The notes: generated by a model from the letters alone, not told the origin. A DNA stretch of 64,000 nucleotides from Haliscomenobacter sp040403615 (GCF_040403615.1 NZ_JBBAKG010000028.1:1-64000), one strand, 5' to 3'; shown: positions 18,214 through 27,206, numbered from the stretch's first letter. Numbers and translations are program-made.

Positions 18214-21200
18214 TTAATAAGTAAACATTTCCATCCAGTCGTCGTTTTTGGCCACAAGCAAAAGCTTGCGGTTTCCGGTACGAACAGATTTAAAGTCGCG
18301 TACTGCGCCTTTTATTAAAATGCCGGATTCACGAGAAGAAAGCGCACGAAAAGTGCATTTCCCATTTCCTTTTAAGCACAAACCATAGCTGGCGGCATTG
18401 ATGCCCAACTCTGGTTTTGCCTGAAAGAAATTGCCTCCCAACAATACATCTAAAATACCGTCATGGTCAAAATCGTCAACTTTTAAGCCATAAACCGAAG
18501 AAATTTGTGCTTCAATTGGCAATGGTTTTAAGGTAAAATGACCTTTCCCGTCGTTGATGGCCAACGATGTTTGCGTCGTAAAAACTTCCCATTTTACGGC
18601 TACTTCCAATGCTTCCTCAGGGAACATATCCTGAATGGTTTGACCTTTGTAATCGGCGTGTTTGAGGTATTTTTTGCGGAGCGAAGGAATCTGTTTTACG
18701 ACATCTGGCAACAGGGCAAATGGATAAGCCTTATTCCCTTCGTAGATGCTGATGAATTGTTCAACCGCTCCGTTGCCATCAAAATCGTTGACATACATGC
18801 TCAAAGGCTTGCCGTTGCTGGCTTTAAGGCGGGTATTGGCACCAAGGTTACCAACTATCAAATCCTGATCGCCATCGCCGTCCACATCTGCTGGTTCCAT
18901 ACAAGTCCAAAACCCGTTGCTTTTGGCCAAGCCTGCTTCGGTCGTGGTTTCGATCAATTGCCCCTGGTTGTTTTTCAAAACTCGGATGGGCATCCAGTTT
19001 CCAGTGACAATCAGATCTGGATCTTTGTCTTGATCAATGTCCACCCAACGGCCATCGGTGTAGAGGCCGGAATTCAGCAAAGCAGGGGCAATTTGAGCAG
19101 TAGCATCGCTAAAATTGCCGCGTCCATCATTGCGCAAGATATAGCCATTGACCGGGGTTCCGTATTCAAAAGAGCGCAAACGTACGCCCACAAACAAATC
19201 TTGGTCGCCATCGCCATCTACATCTGCCGCATCCACGCACGAAGTACTTTCGAATTGGGAAGTGGGCAAGATTTGATTGGATTTGGTAAAATTGCCTTTT
19301 CCATCATTAAAGTACAAGCGGTTGATCAACGCAGTGGAATTGCTGGAAAACTCATTGCCACCACTGCAAACGTACAAATCGAGATCCCGATCGCCATCGG
19401 CGTCAAAGAAAATGGCATCCATGTCTTCCGAGGCTTTGTCCGCTTCAAGTGCAGGTTGCACTGAACGCCGAAATTTGCCTCCTCCCGTTTGTACAAAAAT
19501 GGCTCCAGGTTGGTCTTTGGCGCCGCCAATAAACAGGTCTTCCAGGCCATCTTTGTTGATGTCTCCGGTAGCCATTTTGGGCCCTTCATAGGACATCATT
19601 TGGTAAATTAAACGGTCTCGGTCGAAGTCTGAAAACTCATTTTCTTGATGGCGAAAAGAAAGTCCATCCGGTATTTTGGAAAAAATTGGTTTGTACGTTT
19701 GGGGTGTCGTTGGAATGTGGTCCAGTTCCGCTTTTGATTGGGCCAATTTCAAGCGTTGGTTGCTTTTTACATTGTTTTGAATGCTAAAACGTCCATTCGG
19801 CCAGGCAACGATGAGGGTATCTACTGAGGCCCAGTTGCCAAGCCCAAAATTGAGCCGATAATCCACCGAGGATTGAAAGCCCCGCATGGGGAATAGCTCT
19901 TGGAAAAGGGTTTGCCCCGCGTGCCGAATGGTCACTTGCGCGCCAATGGCAAAAGGGTTTTTGCCTTCGCCACTGAGTTCGACACTGAGGTAATTGGCCT
20001 TTTTTTTGCGCAGGGTTTCGGCATTGTTGCGGTATACAAAGGCTGGCATGTTGATGTTGTTCACTACCAGGTCTAAATCGCCATCGTTGTCCAAATCGCC
20101 GTAGGCAGATCCGTTGGAAAAACTGGGTTCACCTAGGCCCCATTCTCCGGCTTTGTTTTGAAAGGAAAAGTTGCCATTGTTGGCAAAAGCATAATTCGGA
20201 ATGGCCTCAGAAGGCATGGCATCTACCATTTTGGTGATGACACCGCGCTTTTTCTTCATTAAATCCTGGACATTGCGTGGGTCGGAATAAAAATTGATGT
20301 AGTCTTGATCCATCAAATCCCGGAGCAATCCATTGGCTACGAAGATGTCTTTTTGCCCGTCGTTGTCAAGGTCGGCCATCAAAGCGCCCCAACTCCAATC
20401 GGTGGCGTATACTCCCGCCATGCGGCCAATTTCGCTAAAGGTACCATCGCCATTGTTGCGTTGAAGTACGTTGCGGTTGAACTGGCGGTAATACCCATTG
20501 AGCAAATTGCGCTGGTATTTGTTCCAGTCTTCGAAATCGGTTTTGGTTTTCATCCGGGCTTGCGATTCCGGGAGCATATCGGTTACAAAGATTTCGGGGA
20601 AACCGTCGTTGTTGAGGTCGGCCATATCGGCGCCCATTGAGCTGAAACTCAATTCCTGAATCCAGTCTTCGAGTTCTTCGTGAAAAGTGCCGTTTTTTTG
20701 GTTAAGGTAGAGGTAGTCTTTCTCAAAAAAATCATTCGAGACATAAATATCTGGCCAGCCATCTCTGTTGATGTCGCCAATGGTTACCCCCAGGCCGAAG
20801 CCGATTTTGCTGCCATAAATTCCGGCTTCTGCGCTAACGTCTACAGATTTATTGTTGTCGTTGCGGTAGAGTTTATTGCCTCCTTTTTTGTCTCTTACCG
20901 TGCGCTGCCCTTTGATCAGGTCATACCCTCCCACCGATTTAATTGAGTTGTTGAGCAAATAGCAATCGAGATCTCCGTCGCGGTCGTAATCAAAAAATGC
21001 GGCATGCGAAGAAAGGCCTAAATCAGCCAGTCCGTATTCTTTGGCTTTTTCGGTGAAAGTCAGGTCTCCATTGTTGATAAACAGTTCGTTATAGCGGCGA
21101 TTGCCTTCAGGTCGGCCAGATTTACACACGTATATATCCAGCAAGCCATCACCGTTGACATCCACCATAGCCACACCTGAAGACCAAACATTATTAGTGC

Positions 21201-21540
21201 TGAGTCCTGCCTTTTTGGTGATGTCTTCAAACTGGAAATTGCCTTTATTGAGGTAAAGGCGATTGCTTTCCATATTGGCACAAAAAAACACATCAATCAG
21301 GCCATCGTTGTTGATGTCGCCCAAACCGACGCCACTGCCATTGAAAAAATTGCGGAAGGTGTATGGGTTGTATTCCTCGGTGTATTTGATCTGATTGGAA
21401 AAATCGATGCCTGTGACTGTGCTAGGCATAGTCGAAAAAAGAGAGGTCTGAGAAACCGAATCAGGTTTCCGCCTATCACTATTGCATCCACTTGCCACCA
21501 CAAGAATAGTGGCAAAAATAATACTTGCTATCTGTTTCAT
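18214..21540 (-). CDS. FG-GAP/VCBS-repeat lipoprotein with ASPIC/UnbV domain (paralogue)
   Basis: 1108 residues from the ATG at 21540, where a lipoprotein signal begins (MKQIASIIFATILVVASGCNS, Cys at 19). The longer frame opening at 21735 runs antiparallel through the transposase gene's end and has no signal peptide, so it is rejected. FG-GAP motifs are frequent (DINNDGLIDVFFC, DVNGDGLLDIYVC, DYDRDGDLDCYLL, DINRDGWPDIYVS, DLNNDGFPEIFVT, DLDNDGQKDIFVA, DVDGDGDQDLFVG). The ASPIC/UnbV domain reads AIGAQVTIRHAGQ, FPMRGFQSSVDYRLNFGLG, LIVAWPNGR. Length and motif order match the 14248-17571 protein almost residue for residue, so this is a tandem duplication with divergence. It would follow SusD directly if the transposase gene were absent. 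Confidence 0.93.
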   Translation of the reverse strand: MKQIASIIFATILVVASGCNSDRRKPDSVSQTSLFSTMPSTVTGIDFSNQIKYTEEYNPYTFRNFFNGSGVGLGDINNDGLIDVFFCANMESNRLYLNKGNFQFEDITKKAGLSTNNVWSSGVAMVDVNGDGLLDIYVCKSGRPEGNRRYNELFINNGDLTFTEKAKEYGLADLGLSSHAAFFDYDRDGDLDCYLLNNSIKSVGGYDLIKGQRTVRDKKGGNKLYRNDNNKSVDVSAEAGIYGSKIGFGLGVTIGDINRDGWPDIYVSNDFFEKDYLYLNQKNGTFHEELEDWIQELSFSSMGADMADLNNDGFPEIFVTDMLPESQARMKTKTDFEDWNKYQRNLLNGYYRQFNRNVLQRNNGDGTFSEIGRMAGVYATDWSWGALMADLDNDGQKDIFVANGLLRDLMDQDYINFYSDPRNVQDLMKKKRGVITKMVDAMPSEAIPNYAFANNGNFSFQNKAGEWGLGEPSFSNGSAYGDLDNDGDLDLVVNNINMPAFVYRNNAETLRKKKANYLSVELSGEGKNPFAIGAQVTIRHAGQTLFQELFPMRGFQSSVDYRLNFGLGNWASVDTLIVAWPNGRFSIQNNVKSNQRLKLAQSKAELDHIPTTPQTYKPIFSKIPDGLSFRHQENEFSDFDRDRLIYQMMSYEGPKMATGDINKDGLEDLFIGGAKDQPGAIFVQTGGGKFRRSVQPALEADKASEDMDAIFFDADGDRDLDLYVCSGGNEFSSNSTALINRLYFNDGKGNFTKSNQILPTSQFESTSCVDAADVDGDGDQDLFVGVRLRSFEYGTPVNGYILRNDGRGNFSDATAQIAPALLNSGLYTDGRWVDIDQDKDPDLIVTGNWMPIRVLKNNQGQLIETTTEAGLAKSNGFWTCMEPADVDGDGDQDLIVGNLGANTRLKASNGKPLSMYVNDFDGNGAVEQFISIYEGNKAYPFALLPDVVKQIPSLRKKYLKHADYKGQTIQDMFPEEALEVAVKWEVFTTQTSLAINDGKGHFTLKPLPIEAQISSVYGLKVDDFDHDGILDVLLGGNFFQAKPELGINAASYGLCLKGNGKCTFRALSSRESGILIKGAVRDFKSVRTGNRKLLLVAKNDDWMEMFTY

Positions 21541-21568
21541 ACTGAGATGCAAAGTTGGCAAAATGTGC

Positions 21569-22210
21569 TCAAATGAAGCAATCTTTCTTCCAGTTTTTCG
21601 GATTGTTGAGAATATAATTGGAGATGTTGAAATAGGCCCTATCATCGCGGATGATGTGCTCCCAATAATTGCGGTGCCATAGTTTGCGGTTAAATCTTTC
21701 CCAACCCACGTTTTTAACTCCTCGGATGTATTCATTGGTGGTCATGGTTTTAAACCAATCCATTGCATCGCCGACGGTGGCGTTGAATTTTTTGTTTTCG
21801 GGACCATATGGGGTATCGGGGTGGTCATGTGGACGGTCACGCCCACGTTCGTCTGTATCGGGGCGCCCACGTTCGTCCGTATCGGGGCGCCCACGTCGGG
21901 GCGCCCCGACGTGGGCGCCCTGACCCTCCGCATGACCGGCCATATTTTCGATGATACAATGAAAATGGTTGGGCATGACCACCATTTCGCGGCATTTTTT
22001 ATCCGGGAATTTGTTTTCCAATTCGAAATACCATTTTTCAATCATTTTACCTGCATCGTTTAATATCATGTTTCCATCATGAATTTCCCCAAACAAATGC
22101 AACCTATCCTGCACGCAAATCGTAATGAAATACGCTCCAGGCTGAGAATAATCATACCCTTTCAGGCGAATAGACCGCCGATGATGAATTTTTGGATTGA
22201 ATTTGTGCAT
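21569..22210 (-). CDS. REP-associated tyrosine transposase (RAYT, IS200-like) carrying an in-frame repeat expansion
   Basis: 213 residues from the ATG at 22210 (MHKFNPKIHHRRSIRLKGYD); the frame upstream to 22381 reads through palindromic DNA and lacks family similarity. The HUH motif (VVMPNHFHCIIE, about 93-104) and the C-terminal catalytic-tyrosine region (RAYFNISNYILNNPKNW) identify a Y1 single-strand transposase of the RAYT type, which processes REP palindromes. Between these, residues about 110-140 are an insertion with two copies of an 8-residue unit (RGRPDTDE) that the typical protein lacks; at the DNA level it contains a perfect palindrome. The gene sits between SusD and an FG-GAP gene, starting 28 bases from the latter, and interrupts what is otherwise a common gene order. 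Confidence 0.88.
   Translation of the reverse strand: MHKFNPKIHHRRSIRLKGYDYSQPGAYFITICVQDRLHLFGEIHDGNMILNDAGKMIEKWYFELENKFPDKKCREMVVMPNHFHCIIENMAGHAEGQGAHVGAPRRGRPDTDERGRPDTDERGRDRPHDHPDTPYGPENKKFNATVGDAMDWFKTMTTNEYIRGVKNVGWERFNRKLWHRNYWEHIIRDDRAYFNISNYILNNPKNWKKDCFI
21841..21916. repeat. 24-base tandem repeat plus 28-base perfect palindrome inside the transposase gene
   Basis: Two 24-base units (21841-21864 and 21865-21888) differ at one base and both start GCCCACGTTCGT and end ATCGGGGC. They are followed by a 28-base perfect palindrome (21889-21916) with the half-site GCCCACGTCGGGGC. All of it stays in frame. The GGGGC core recurs in the palindromes just upstream of the gene. Confidence 0.9.
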
Positions 22211-22286
22211 ACCGCGATTGTATGAAGGTGTAAAAATCGCGGTTGTGCAAATAGGTTTGGAAGGTAATCCGTCGGGGCGATCTGTC

Positions 22287-22359
22287 GGGGCGACCCCTCG
22301 CGGTCGCCCAGTTAGGATGATTTGGGCGGCCACATAGGGCCGCCCAAACAGGTCGCCCC
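22287..22359. repeat. Nested REP-like palindrome upstream of the transposase gene
   Basis: GGGGCGACC (22287-22295) can pair with GGTCGCCC (22302-22309) around a 6-base loop or with the distal GGTCGCCCC (22351-22359). A second stem, TTTGGGCGGCC (22321-22331) with GGCCGCCCAAA (22338-22348), lies inside. The result is a cloverleaf-like element. A partial extra copy (GTCGGGGCGA, 22271-22280) precedes it. Such nested palindromes next to a RAYT are expected substrates of that enzyme. Confidence 0.82.
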
Positions 22360-22368
22360 AACAAAAAT

Positions 22369-22413
22369 AAAAAAACGGCACAGAAATTCGTGAATTCCTG
22401 CACCGTTTTTTTT
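22369..22413 (-). terminator. Terminator of the SusC/SusD operon
   Basis: An imperfect stem has A-rich and T-rich ends: the left arm begins AAAAAAACGG (22369-22378) and the right arm ends CCGTTTTTTTT, with an inner match of CAGAAATTC to GAATTCCTG. It lies about 60 bases after the SusD stop in the direction of transcription, and an A tract on the plus strand gives the U tract of the minus-strand transcript. Confidence 0.7.
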
Positions 22414-22471
22414 ATAGAAACATTCCTTTTGCATTCAAGTTAGGACATCCGCAAGGGATGATCCGACTTGA

Positions 22472-24031
22472 TTAATAGCAAGGGTTCTGCTTCAAGTTGC
22501 TGTTTGCATCAATCTGTGAGCGTGGGATAGGCCACACTTGCTTACAAGGCTGTGAAGCTGGTTTCCACTGACGTTGAGCATCGTACTTTCCGAAACGAAC
22601 CAAGTCAGAGCGGCGCCATGCTTCGAAGAACATTTCACGGCCACGTTCTGCCAACAGGTTGTCAGCAGTCAATGAAGTGAATGCTGCAACACCAGCGCGC
22701 GTACGAATCTGATTCACCAATGCCAACGCAGAGACATCGCCAGCGCTCTTGCGCCACAATGCTTCAGCTTTCACCAAAAGGATGTCGGCATAACGGAAGA
22801 TCGGGAAGTCGTTGCTCAGGTTAGGAGTAGCTTTATTGGCAAATTCAAACTTACCAATCCGTACACCCGCCTGACGCTGACAGTTGGGGAAGTGGGCATT
22901 GATTTCTGGAGTGAACACAACACCAACGCCGTCAGAGTCATCAGCAGAAGGATCCTGCAGTTGATCTTTACCATTCGACTGGAATTGCTTTCCTGCCAAA
23001 AAGTTGCCACGGATGGCCTGGTTGCCACTTACGCCTTTGCGTACATCGCCGTCTTGGTAAGAGTTGTAAAACTCAGCCAATGAACAGTAACCATTCCAAG
23101 GCTGATCGGTCAGGTTAAAGGTTTGCTGGCTGGTGTAGTGCAACGTCATCTGAGGCAGGTTGAAGCCTTGAGCGTTTACTTTGTCGTAAGGAATCGCAAA
23201 GATGAATTCCTTTGATCCAGAGTTGTCTGTGTTGAAGTTGGAGAAGTAGTTGCTTTCCAAAGAGTAGTTGCCCGAGTTGATGATTTCATCAGCAGCAGCA
23301 ATCGCTTTGTCAAACTCAGGAGCACCTTTGTACACCTGAGCGTTCAGGTACAATTTGGCCTGGATGGCTTTACCAGTATAGTAATTGATACGAGCATAAG
23401 TAGATCCATCCACCTTTTTAGGAAGGTTAGGCACACTTTCGTTCAATTCCTTTTCGATAAAGGCATATACTTCTGCACGTGTTTTGGTTGCTGGTTTGAA
23501 GTCTGCAGCAACGTCGAAACGATCTACTACCGGAACGTTGCCAAAACTATCCACCAACCAGAGGTACCACAACGCACGCAAGGTTCTCAATTCAGAAAGG
23601 AATGGAGTAGCCAAAGCTGGATCTACTGCACCTTCGCTGATCAGTTTGTTGAACTGGAAGATCAAACGGTTGCAAGTGTTTACACCACCAAAAAGGAAAT
23701 TCCAGGCGTTTTTGAGGTTTTCATCCTGCGGGTTGAATTCTGCACGGTGTGCATTCAACCACTGACCACCGTCATACCAGTCACCACCACGCTGAGGGAT
23801 CATCGCTTCATCGGAAGAAATTTCCTGAAGAGCCATGTAATTGCCGTGGTTTTCAAAACCGTAAAGGTTCGTGTAGGCCGCACCCAGTGCTGCGATGAAT
23901 TCGTCATCTGATTTGAAGAATTCGTCGGATTTAACCTGATCGTAAAGGGTTTCTTTAAGATCAGAGCAGGACTGGTTGAAAGCGATCACGAAAAGACCCG
24001 CTAATAGGGCCTTAAACCAATATTTTTTCAT
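22472..24031 (-). CDS. SusD/RagB family nutrient-binding outer-membrane lipoprotein
   Basis: 519 residues. The lipoprotein signal is MKKYWFKALLAGLFVIAFNQ followed by SCSDL (Cys at 22). The family features are present in order: N-terminal TPR-like helices (FKSDDEFIAALGAAYTNLYG, NTCNRLIFQFNKLI, ELRTLRALWYLWLVDSFG), the conserved NVPVVD and YAFIEKELNES segments, and the C-terminal signature DILLVKAEALWRKS, LVNQIRTRAGV, LAERGREMFFEAWRRSDLVRFGKY, ending WPIPRSQIDANSNLKQNPCY. SusD proteins sit at the cell surface and close over the SusC barrel to capture glycans or peptides. The substrate is not predictable from this gene alone. It lies 199 bases downstream of its SusC partner, with a strong hairpin in between. 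Confidence 0.96.
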   Translation of the reverse strand: MKKYWFKALLAGLFVIAFNQSCSDLKETLYDQVKSDEFFKSDDEFIAALGAAYTNLYGFENHGNYMALQEISSDEAMIPQRGGDWYDGGQWLNAHRAEFNPQDENLKNAWNFLFGGVNTCNRLIFQFNKLISEGAVDPALATPFLSELRTLRALWYLWLVDSFGNVPVVDRFDVAADFKPATKTRAEVYAFIEKELNESVPNLPKKVDGSTYARINYYTGKAIQAKLYLNAQVYKGAPEFDKAIAAADEIINSGNYSLESNYFSNFNTDNSGSKEFIFAIPYDKVNAQGFNLPQMTLHYTSQQTFNLTDQPWNGYCSLAEFYNSYQDGDVRKGVSGNQAIRGNFLAGKQFQSNGKDQLQDPSADDSDGVGVVFTPEINAHFPNCQRQAGVRIGKFEFANKATPNLSNDFPIFRYADILLVKAEALWRKSAGDVSALALVNQIRTRAGVAAFTSLTADNLLAERGREMFFEAWRRSDLVRFGKYDAQRQWKPASQPCKQVWPIPRSQIDANSNLKQNPCY

Positions 24032-24183
24032 GATTGCAATTGATTTAAATTGAATTGAATACGCTGTTTTTCATACCACTTTAGAAATCAAGGAATCAAA
24101 AAAAGGTTTTCCTTGTGTCCAATTTTATGCACTTATGAAAAATAGCATACATTTTGATTGATTTTTTTCGCATCCAGGTGGTA

Positions 24184-24210
24184 GAAATTTTCGGATTTAC
24201 CGAAAATTTC
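24184..24210 (-). promoter_or_regulatory. Intercistronic hairpin between susC-type and susD-type genes
   Basis: GAAATTTTCGG (24184-24194) and CCGAAAATTTC (24200-24210) are perfectly complementary around a 5-base loop. It lies about 20 bases after the SusC stop. It is followed on the minus strand by a short gap without a long T tract, so an RNA-stability or translation-ratio element is as likely as termination. Confidence 0.55.
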
Positions 24211-24230
24211 CAGACCAAGCGGATATTCGA

Positions 24231-27206
24231 TTAAAGGCCTACGTTCACACCGAAAGTAAATCCTCTAACCATATAGTAAGTATTGCGACGGTCGATACCA
24301 GGAGACAATGATGCACCAGCACCTTGCTGCTCAGTGTCAGCGAAGCGAATTTCAGGATCACTACCAGAGTACTTGGTCAACACAAACAGGTTTTGACCTG
24401 CCAGGTAAACCCGCAACTTGGTAAAGCTGCTGCCAGGCTTCAGGTTGAAAGTATAACCAACCGTTGCGTTGTCCAATTTGAGGTAAGTACCTTTTTCTAC
24501 CTGATAGCTAGAAAACTTGGCACCGTCGGTCAATTTTGGATTGAAGTAATCATCCGCCTTGATGCGGTTCCAGGTCAGGGTATTCAAGGTTTCGTAGAAA
24601 ATACGGTAAGAGTTCACGATGTCGTGTCCAAATACGCCACGGAAGAACAAGTTCAGGTCAAGCTTGCCAATGGTGAAGCTGTTTCCAAAACCCAATTCCA
24701 TCTTAGGCAAACCGTTGCCGATCGCAGATTCGTCTTCGAAGGTAATTTTACCATCGTTGTTGCGGTCAACGAATTTCCAGGTACCATTTTCGTTTACACC
24801 ATCATAAGTTGGGCCCCAGAAAGTACCAATTTTAGCACCAGTGGCTACGCGAACCATAGGCGTACCGTTCAAACCAGGAGAACCAACGTTGGCATAGAAC
24901 GATTCTTTGCCCAAGTCCAGATCAGCATTTGACAAAGAAATCAATTTGTTCTGGATGTAGTAAGTAGGTGTCAAAGACACGTTGTAGCTGAAGTGCTGCT
25001 TCTTGATCACTGCGTAGTTCAAAGCCAATTCCAAACCAGTGTTCTGAATTTCACCCAGGTTCACCCAAGTGTTGGGAAAGAGGTTTGGTGGAACTGGAAC
25101 TGGTGCAAAGAACAACAAGTCAGAAGTAGAGCGGGTGTAGAAGTCCAACGAACCGTTCAAGCGGTAGTTCAAGAAAGAGAAGTCGATACCCAAATCGAAG
25201 TCCTTCTGACGCTCCCACTTCAAGTTAGGGTTAGCGTTGGCAATTGGGCCGTAGCTAGGTACATAGTTGCCGTTGTAGTAGAAGTTGCTTCCTGCACCAA
25301 AACGCTCCAATGACAAGTAGCTAGATGGTGGAAGGTTACCGGTGATACCGTAGCTTGCACGCAGTTTGAAGGCATCAGCAAAGCCCAGGCCCAACGCTTT
25401 AACGAGGTCTGCACTTGCACTGATCGCAGGGAAAACGCCCCATTTGTTGCCTTCTCCAAAGCGAGAGTTTCCTTCGCGGCGTACACTCACCATCAAGTTG
25501 TAAGTATCGTCATAGCTCAGGTTCAAACGACCGAAACCAGCAAAGTTCTGATAGTCGTTGCGGTAAGTTCCTACTCCACTCAAACCTTGAGACAAGGCCA
25601 AACCAGCACCAATGCTGTTGTAGCTGAATACATCAGTCAGGAAGTTGAAGTTACGCGCGCTAGATCCAGCAAAGTTACCAGACTGGTATTCGTAACCACC
25701 CAAGAGGCGGAAATCCAATTTGCCAAACGTCTTGCTGTAGGTAGCAGTGAATGTTGCTTGTTGCAGCGTTCCGTCGTCGGTGTTGCGTGTAGCGATGCCT
25801 TTGTTGTCGGCACCACCGCCCCAGAAAGAGTAACGGCTGACGTAAGTACCTCTGAAGTTGTTGTTGCGCTGTAGAGAATAAAACGCTGAAAGCGTCAAAT
25901 TCTTGGTCAGGTCAAAATCAGCTTGCAAGTTACCCATGAATTGGGTCAAAGTACCTTCGTTTACGTTCTGCTCATTGATCGCTACTGGGTTGAAGTAATC
26001 AAAGTTTGCTAGCTGGAAGTAACCGCCGTACTTGGCATTTTCAGGAGCAGTTGACTTGATTGGAGAAGTTGGGTTATACAGAATTGCATAACGCAAAGCA
26101 TCGGTAAATCCGTAATCAGCCTTGGTGTTGGTGATTGACAAGTTGGTAGACAAACGCAGGCGATTGTCCAATGACTTCTGGGTCAAGGTAATGCGACCGT
26201 TTAAGGTTTGCCTGCCTGTTCCTTTTTGTACCCCTTGCAAATCACGTACGTTGAACGCTACGCGGTAGCTGCTGTTGCGGTTGCCGCCACTGAAAGAAAG
26301 GTTGTGTACCTGAGACTTGGCAGTTTGAGTCACTGCGTCGATCCAGTTGGTGTTTGCACCATAATCTTTGTACGAATCCTTTACACTCTGTGGGATGCTG
26401 AAAGAAGGAATTTCACGCCATTCATCAGCAGTCATAATTGGCTGAGGACGTAGTTTGCTTTCCGCAGTTGCATAACCGCTGTAGTCTACTGTAAATTTGC
26501 CATCTTTACCTTTCTTGGTGGTGATCAGCAATACACCTGATGCACCACGAGTACCGTAGATTGCAGATGCAGCGCCGTCTTTCAGAACGGTGATGGATTC
26601 GATGTCGTTAGGGTCAACGTTGTCCAATGAACCACCGATGATACCATCGATTACGATCAGAGGCTGAGTGTTGGCACCTAAAGTAGACAAACCGCGCAAA
26701 CGCAGGGTGAAACCTCCGTTGGGGTCGCCACCAGGACGAGAAATGGTCAAACCTGCCACCTTACCTTGCAGCAATTGAGCAGCGTTGTTGACGTTACCGC
26801 CGTTGAAGTTCTCTGCCTTAATGTTGACGATGGCACTAGATACTTCACGGGTTTTGGCTGTACCGTAGCCAGTAACCACCACTTCGTCCAACAACTGTCC
26901 AGGAGACAGCGCAAGATCCAAAGTAGTAGCATTGCCTAAAGGAACGCGCTGAGTGGTGTAGCCAGTGTAAGAAAATTCCAGTTCGGTAGCACCGGCTGGA
27001 ACCTCAAGGCTATAAGACCCATCAAAATCAGTAACGGTACCGGCACTGGTGCCTACTACGAGGATGTTGGCTCCGATCAGTGCCTCCCCGTTGTTTTTGT
27101 CCGTTACCTTGCCAGATAGGGTACGCTGGGCGAAAGCGAAGTTGCACAAAAGAACTGCAACTGCCGCGAGTAGCCACCTCGAGCAATAGCCGACTCTAAG
27201 TTTCAT
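24231..27206 (-). CDS. SusC/RagA family TonB-dependent outer-membrane transporter
   Basis: 991 residues. It has a signal peptide (about 1-26, ending NFAFAQ) and a CarboxypepD_reg-like domain (LSGKVTDKNNGEALIGANI, LEFSYTGYTTQRVPLG). The TonB-box-like segment LLDEVVVTGYGTAK (about 108-121) precedes the plug (NAAQLLQGKVAGLTISRPGG, QPLIVIDGIIGG, NDIESITVLKDGAASAIYG, GASGVLLITTKKGKDGK). The barrel ends YYMVRGFTFGVNVGL. This is a canonical SusC, and with the SusD gene downstream it forms one uptake complex. Unlike the divergent copy at 8615-11647, its regulatory domain and DEVVVTGYG motif are intact. A 576-base leader without a gene precedes it and contains terminator-like hairpins, so expression may be controlled post-initiation. 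Confidence 0.97.
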   Translation of the reverse strand: MKLRVGYCSRWLLAAVAVLLCNFAFAQRTLSGKVTDKNNGEALIGANILVVGTSAGTVTDFDGSYSLEVPAGATELEFSYTGYTTQRVPLGNATTLDLALSPGQLLDEVVVTGYGTAKTREVSSAIVNIKAENFNGGNVNNAAQLLQGKVAGLTISRPGGDPNGGFTLRLRGLSTLGANTQPLIVIDGIIGGSLDNVDPNDIESITVLKDGAASAIYGTRGASGVLLITTKKGKDGKFTVDYSGYATAESKLRPQPIMTADEWREIPSFSIPQSVKDSYKDYGANTNWIDAVTQTAKSQVHNLSFSGGNRNSSYRVAFNVRDLQGVQKGTGRQTLNGRITLTQKSLDNRLRLSTNLSITNTKADYGFTDALRYAILYNPTSPIKSTAPENAKYGGYFQLANFDYFNPVAINEQNVNEGTLTQFMGNLQADFDLTKNLTLSAFYSLQRNNNFRGTYVSRYSFWGGGADNKGIATRNTDDGTLQQATFTATYSKTFGKLDFRLLGGYEYQSGNFAGSSARNFNFLTDVFSYNSIGAGLALSQGLSGVGTYRNDYQNFAGFGRLNLSYDDTYNLMVSVRREGNSRFGEGNKWGVFPAISASADLVKALGLGFADAFKLRASYGITGNLPPSSYLSLERFGAGSNFYYNGNYVPSYGPIANANPNLKWERQKDFDLGIDFSFLNYRLNGSLDFYTRSTSDLLFFAPVPVPPNLFPNTWVNLGEIQNTGLELALNYAVIKKQHFSYNVSLTPTYYIQNKLISLSNADLDLGKESFYANVGSPGLNGTPMVRVATGAKIGTFWGPTYDGVNENGTWKFVDRNNDGKITFEDESAIGNGLPKMELGFGNSFTIGKLDLNLFFRGVFGHDIVNSYRIFYETLNTLTWNRIKADDYFNPKLTDGAKFSSYQVEKGTYLKLDNATVGYTFNLKPGSSFTKLRVYLAGQNLFVLTKYSGSDPEIRFADTEQQGAGASLSPGIDRRNTYYMVRGFTFGVNVGL

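Noticed and set aside
21541..21735. Longer start for the FG-GAP lipoprotein at 21735
   Set aside because: The added 65 residues overlap the transposase coding sequence and hide the lipoprotein signal, so the ATG at 21540 is used.
21841..21916. Possible CRISPR-like direct repeats
   Set aside because: There are only two near-identical 24-base units with no spacers, and they stay in the reading frame of the transposase. This is a tandem expansion, not a CRISPR array.
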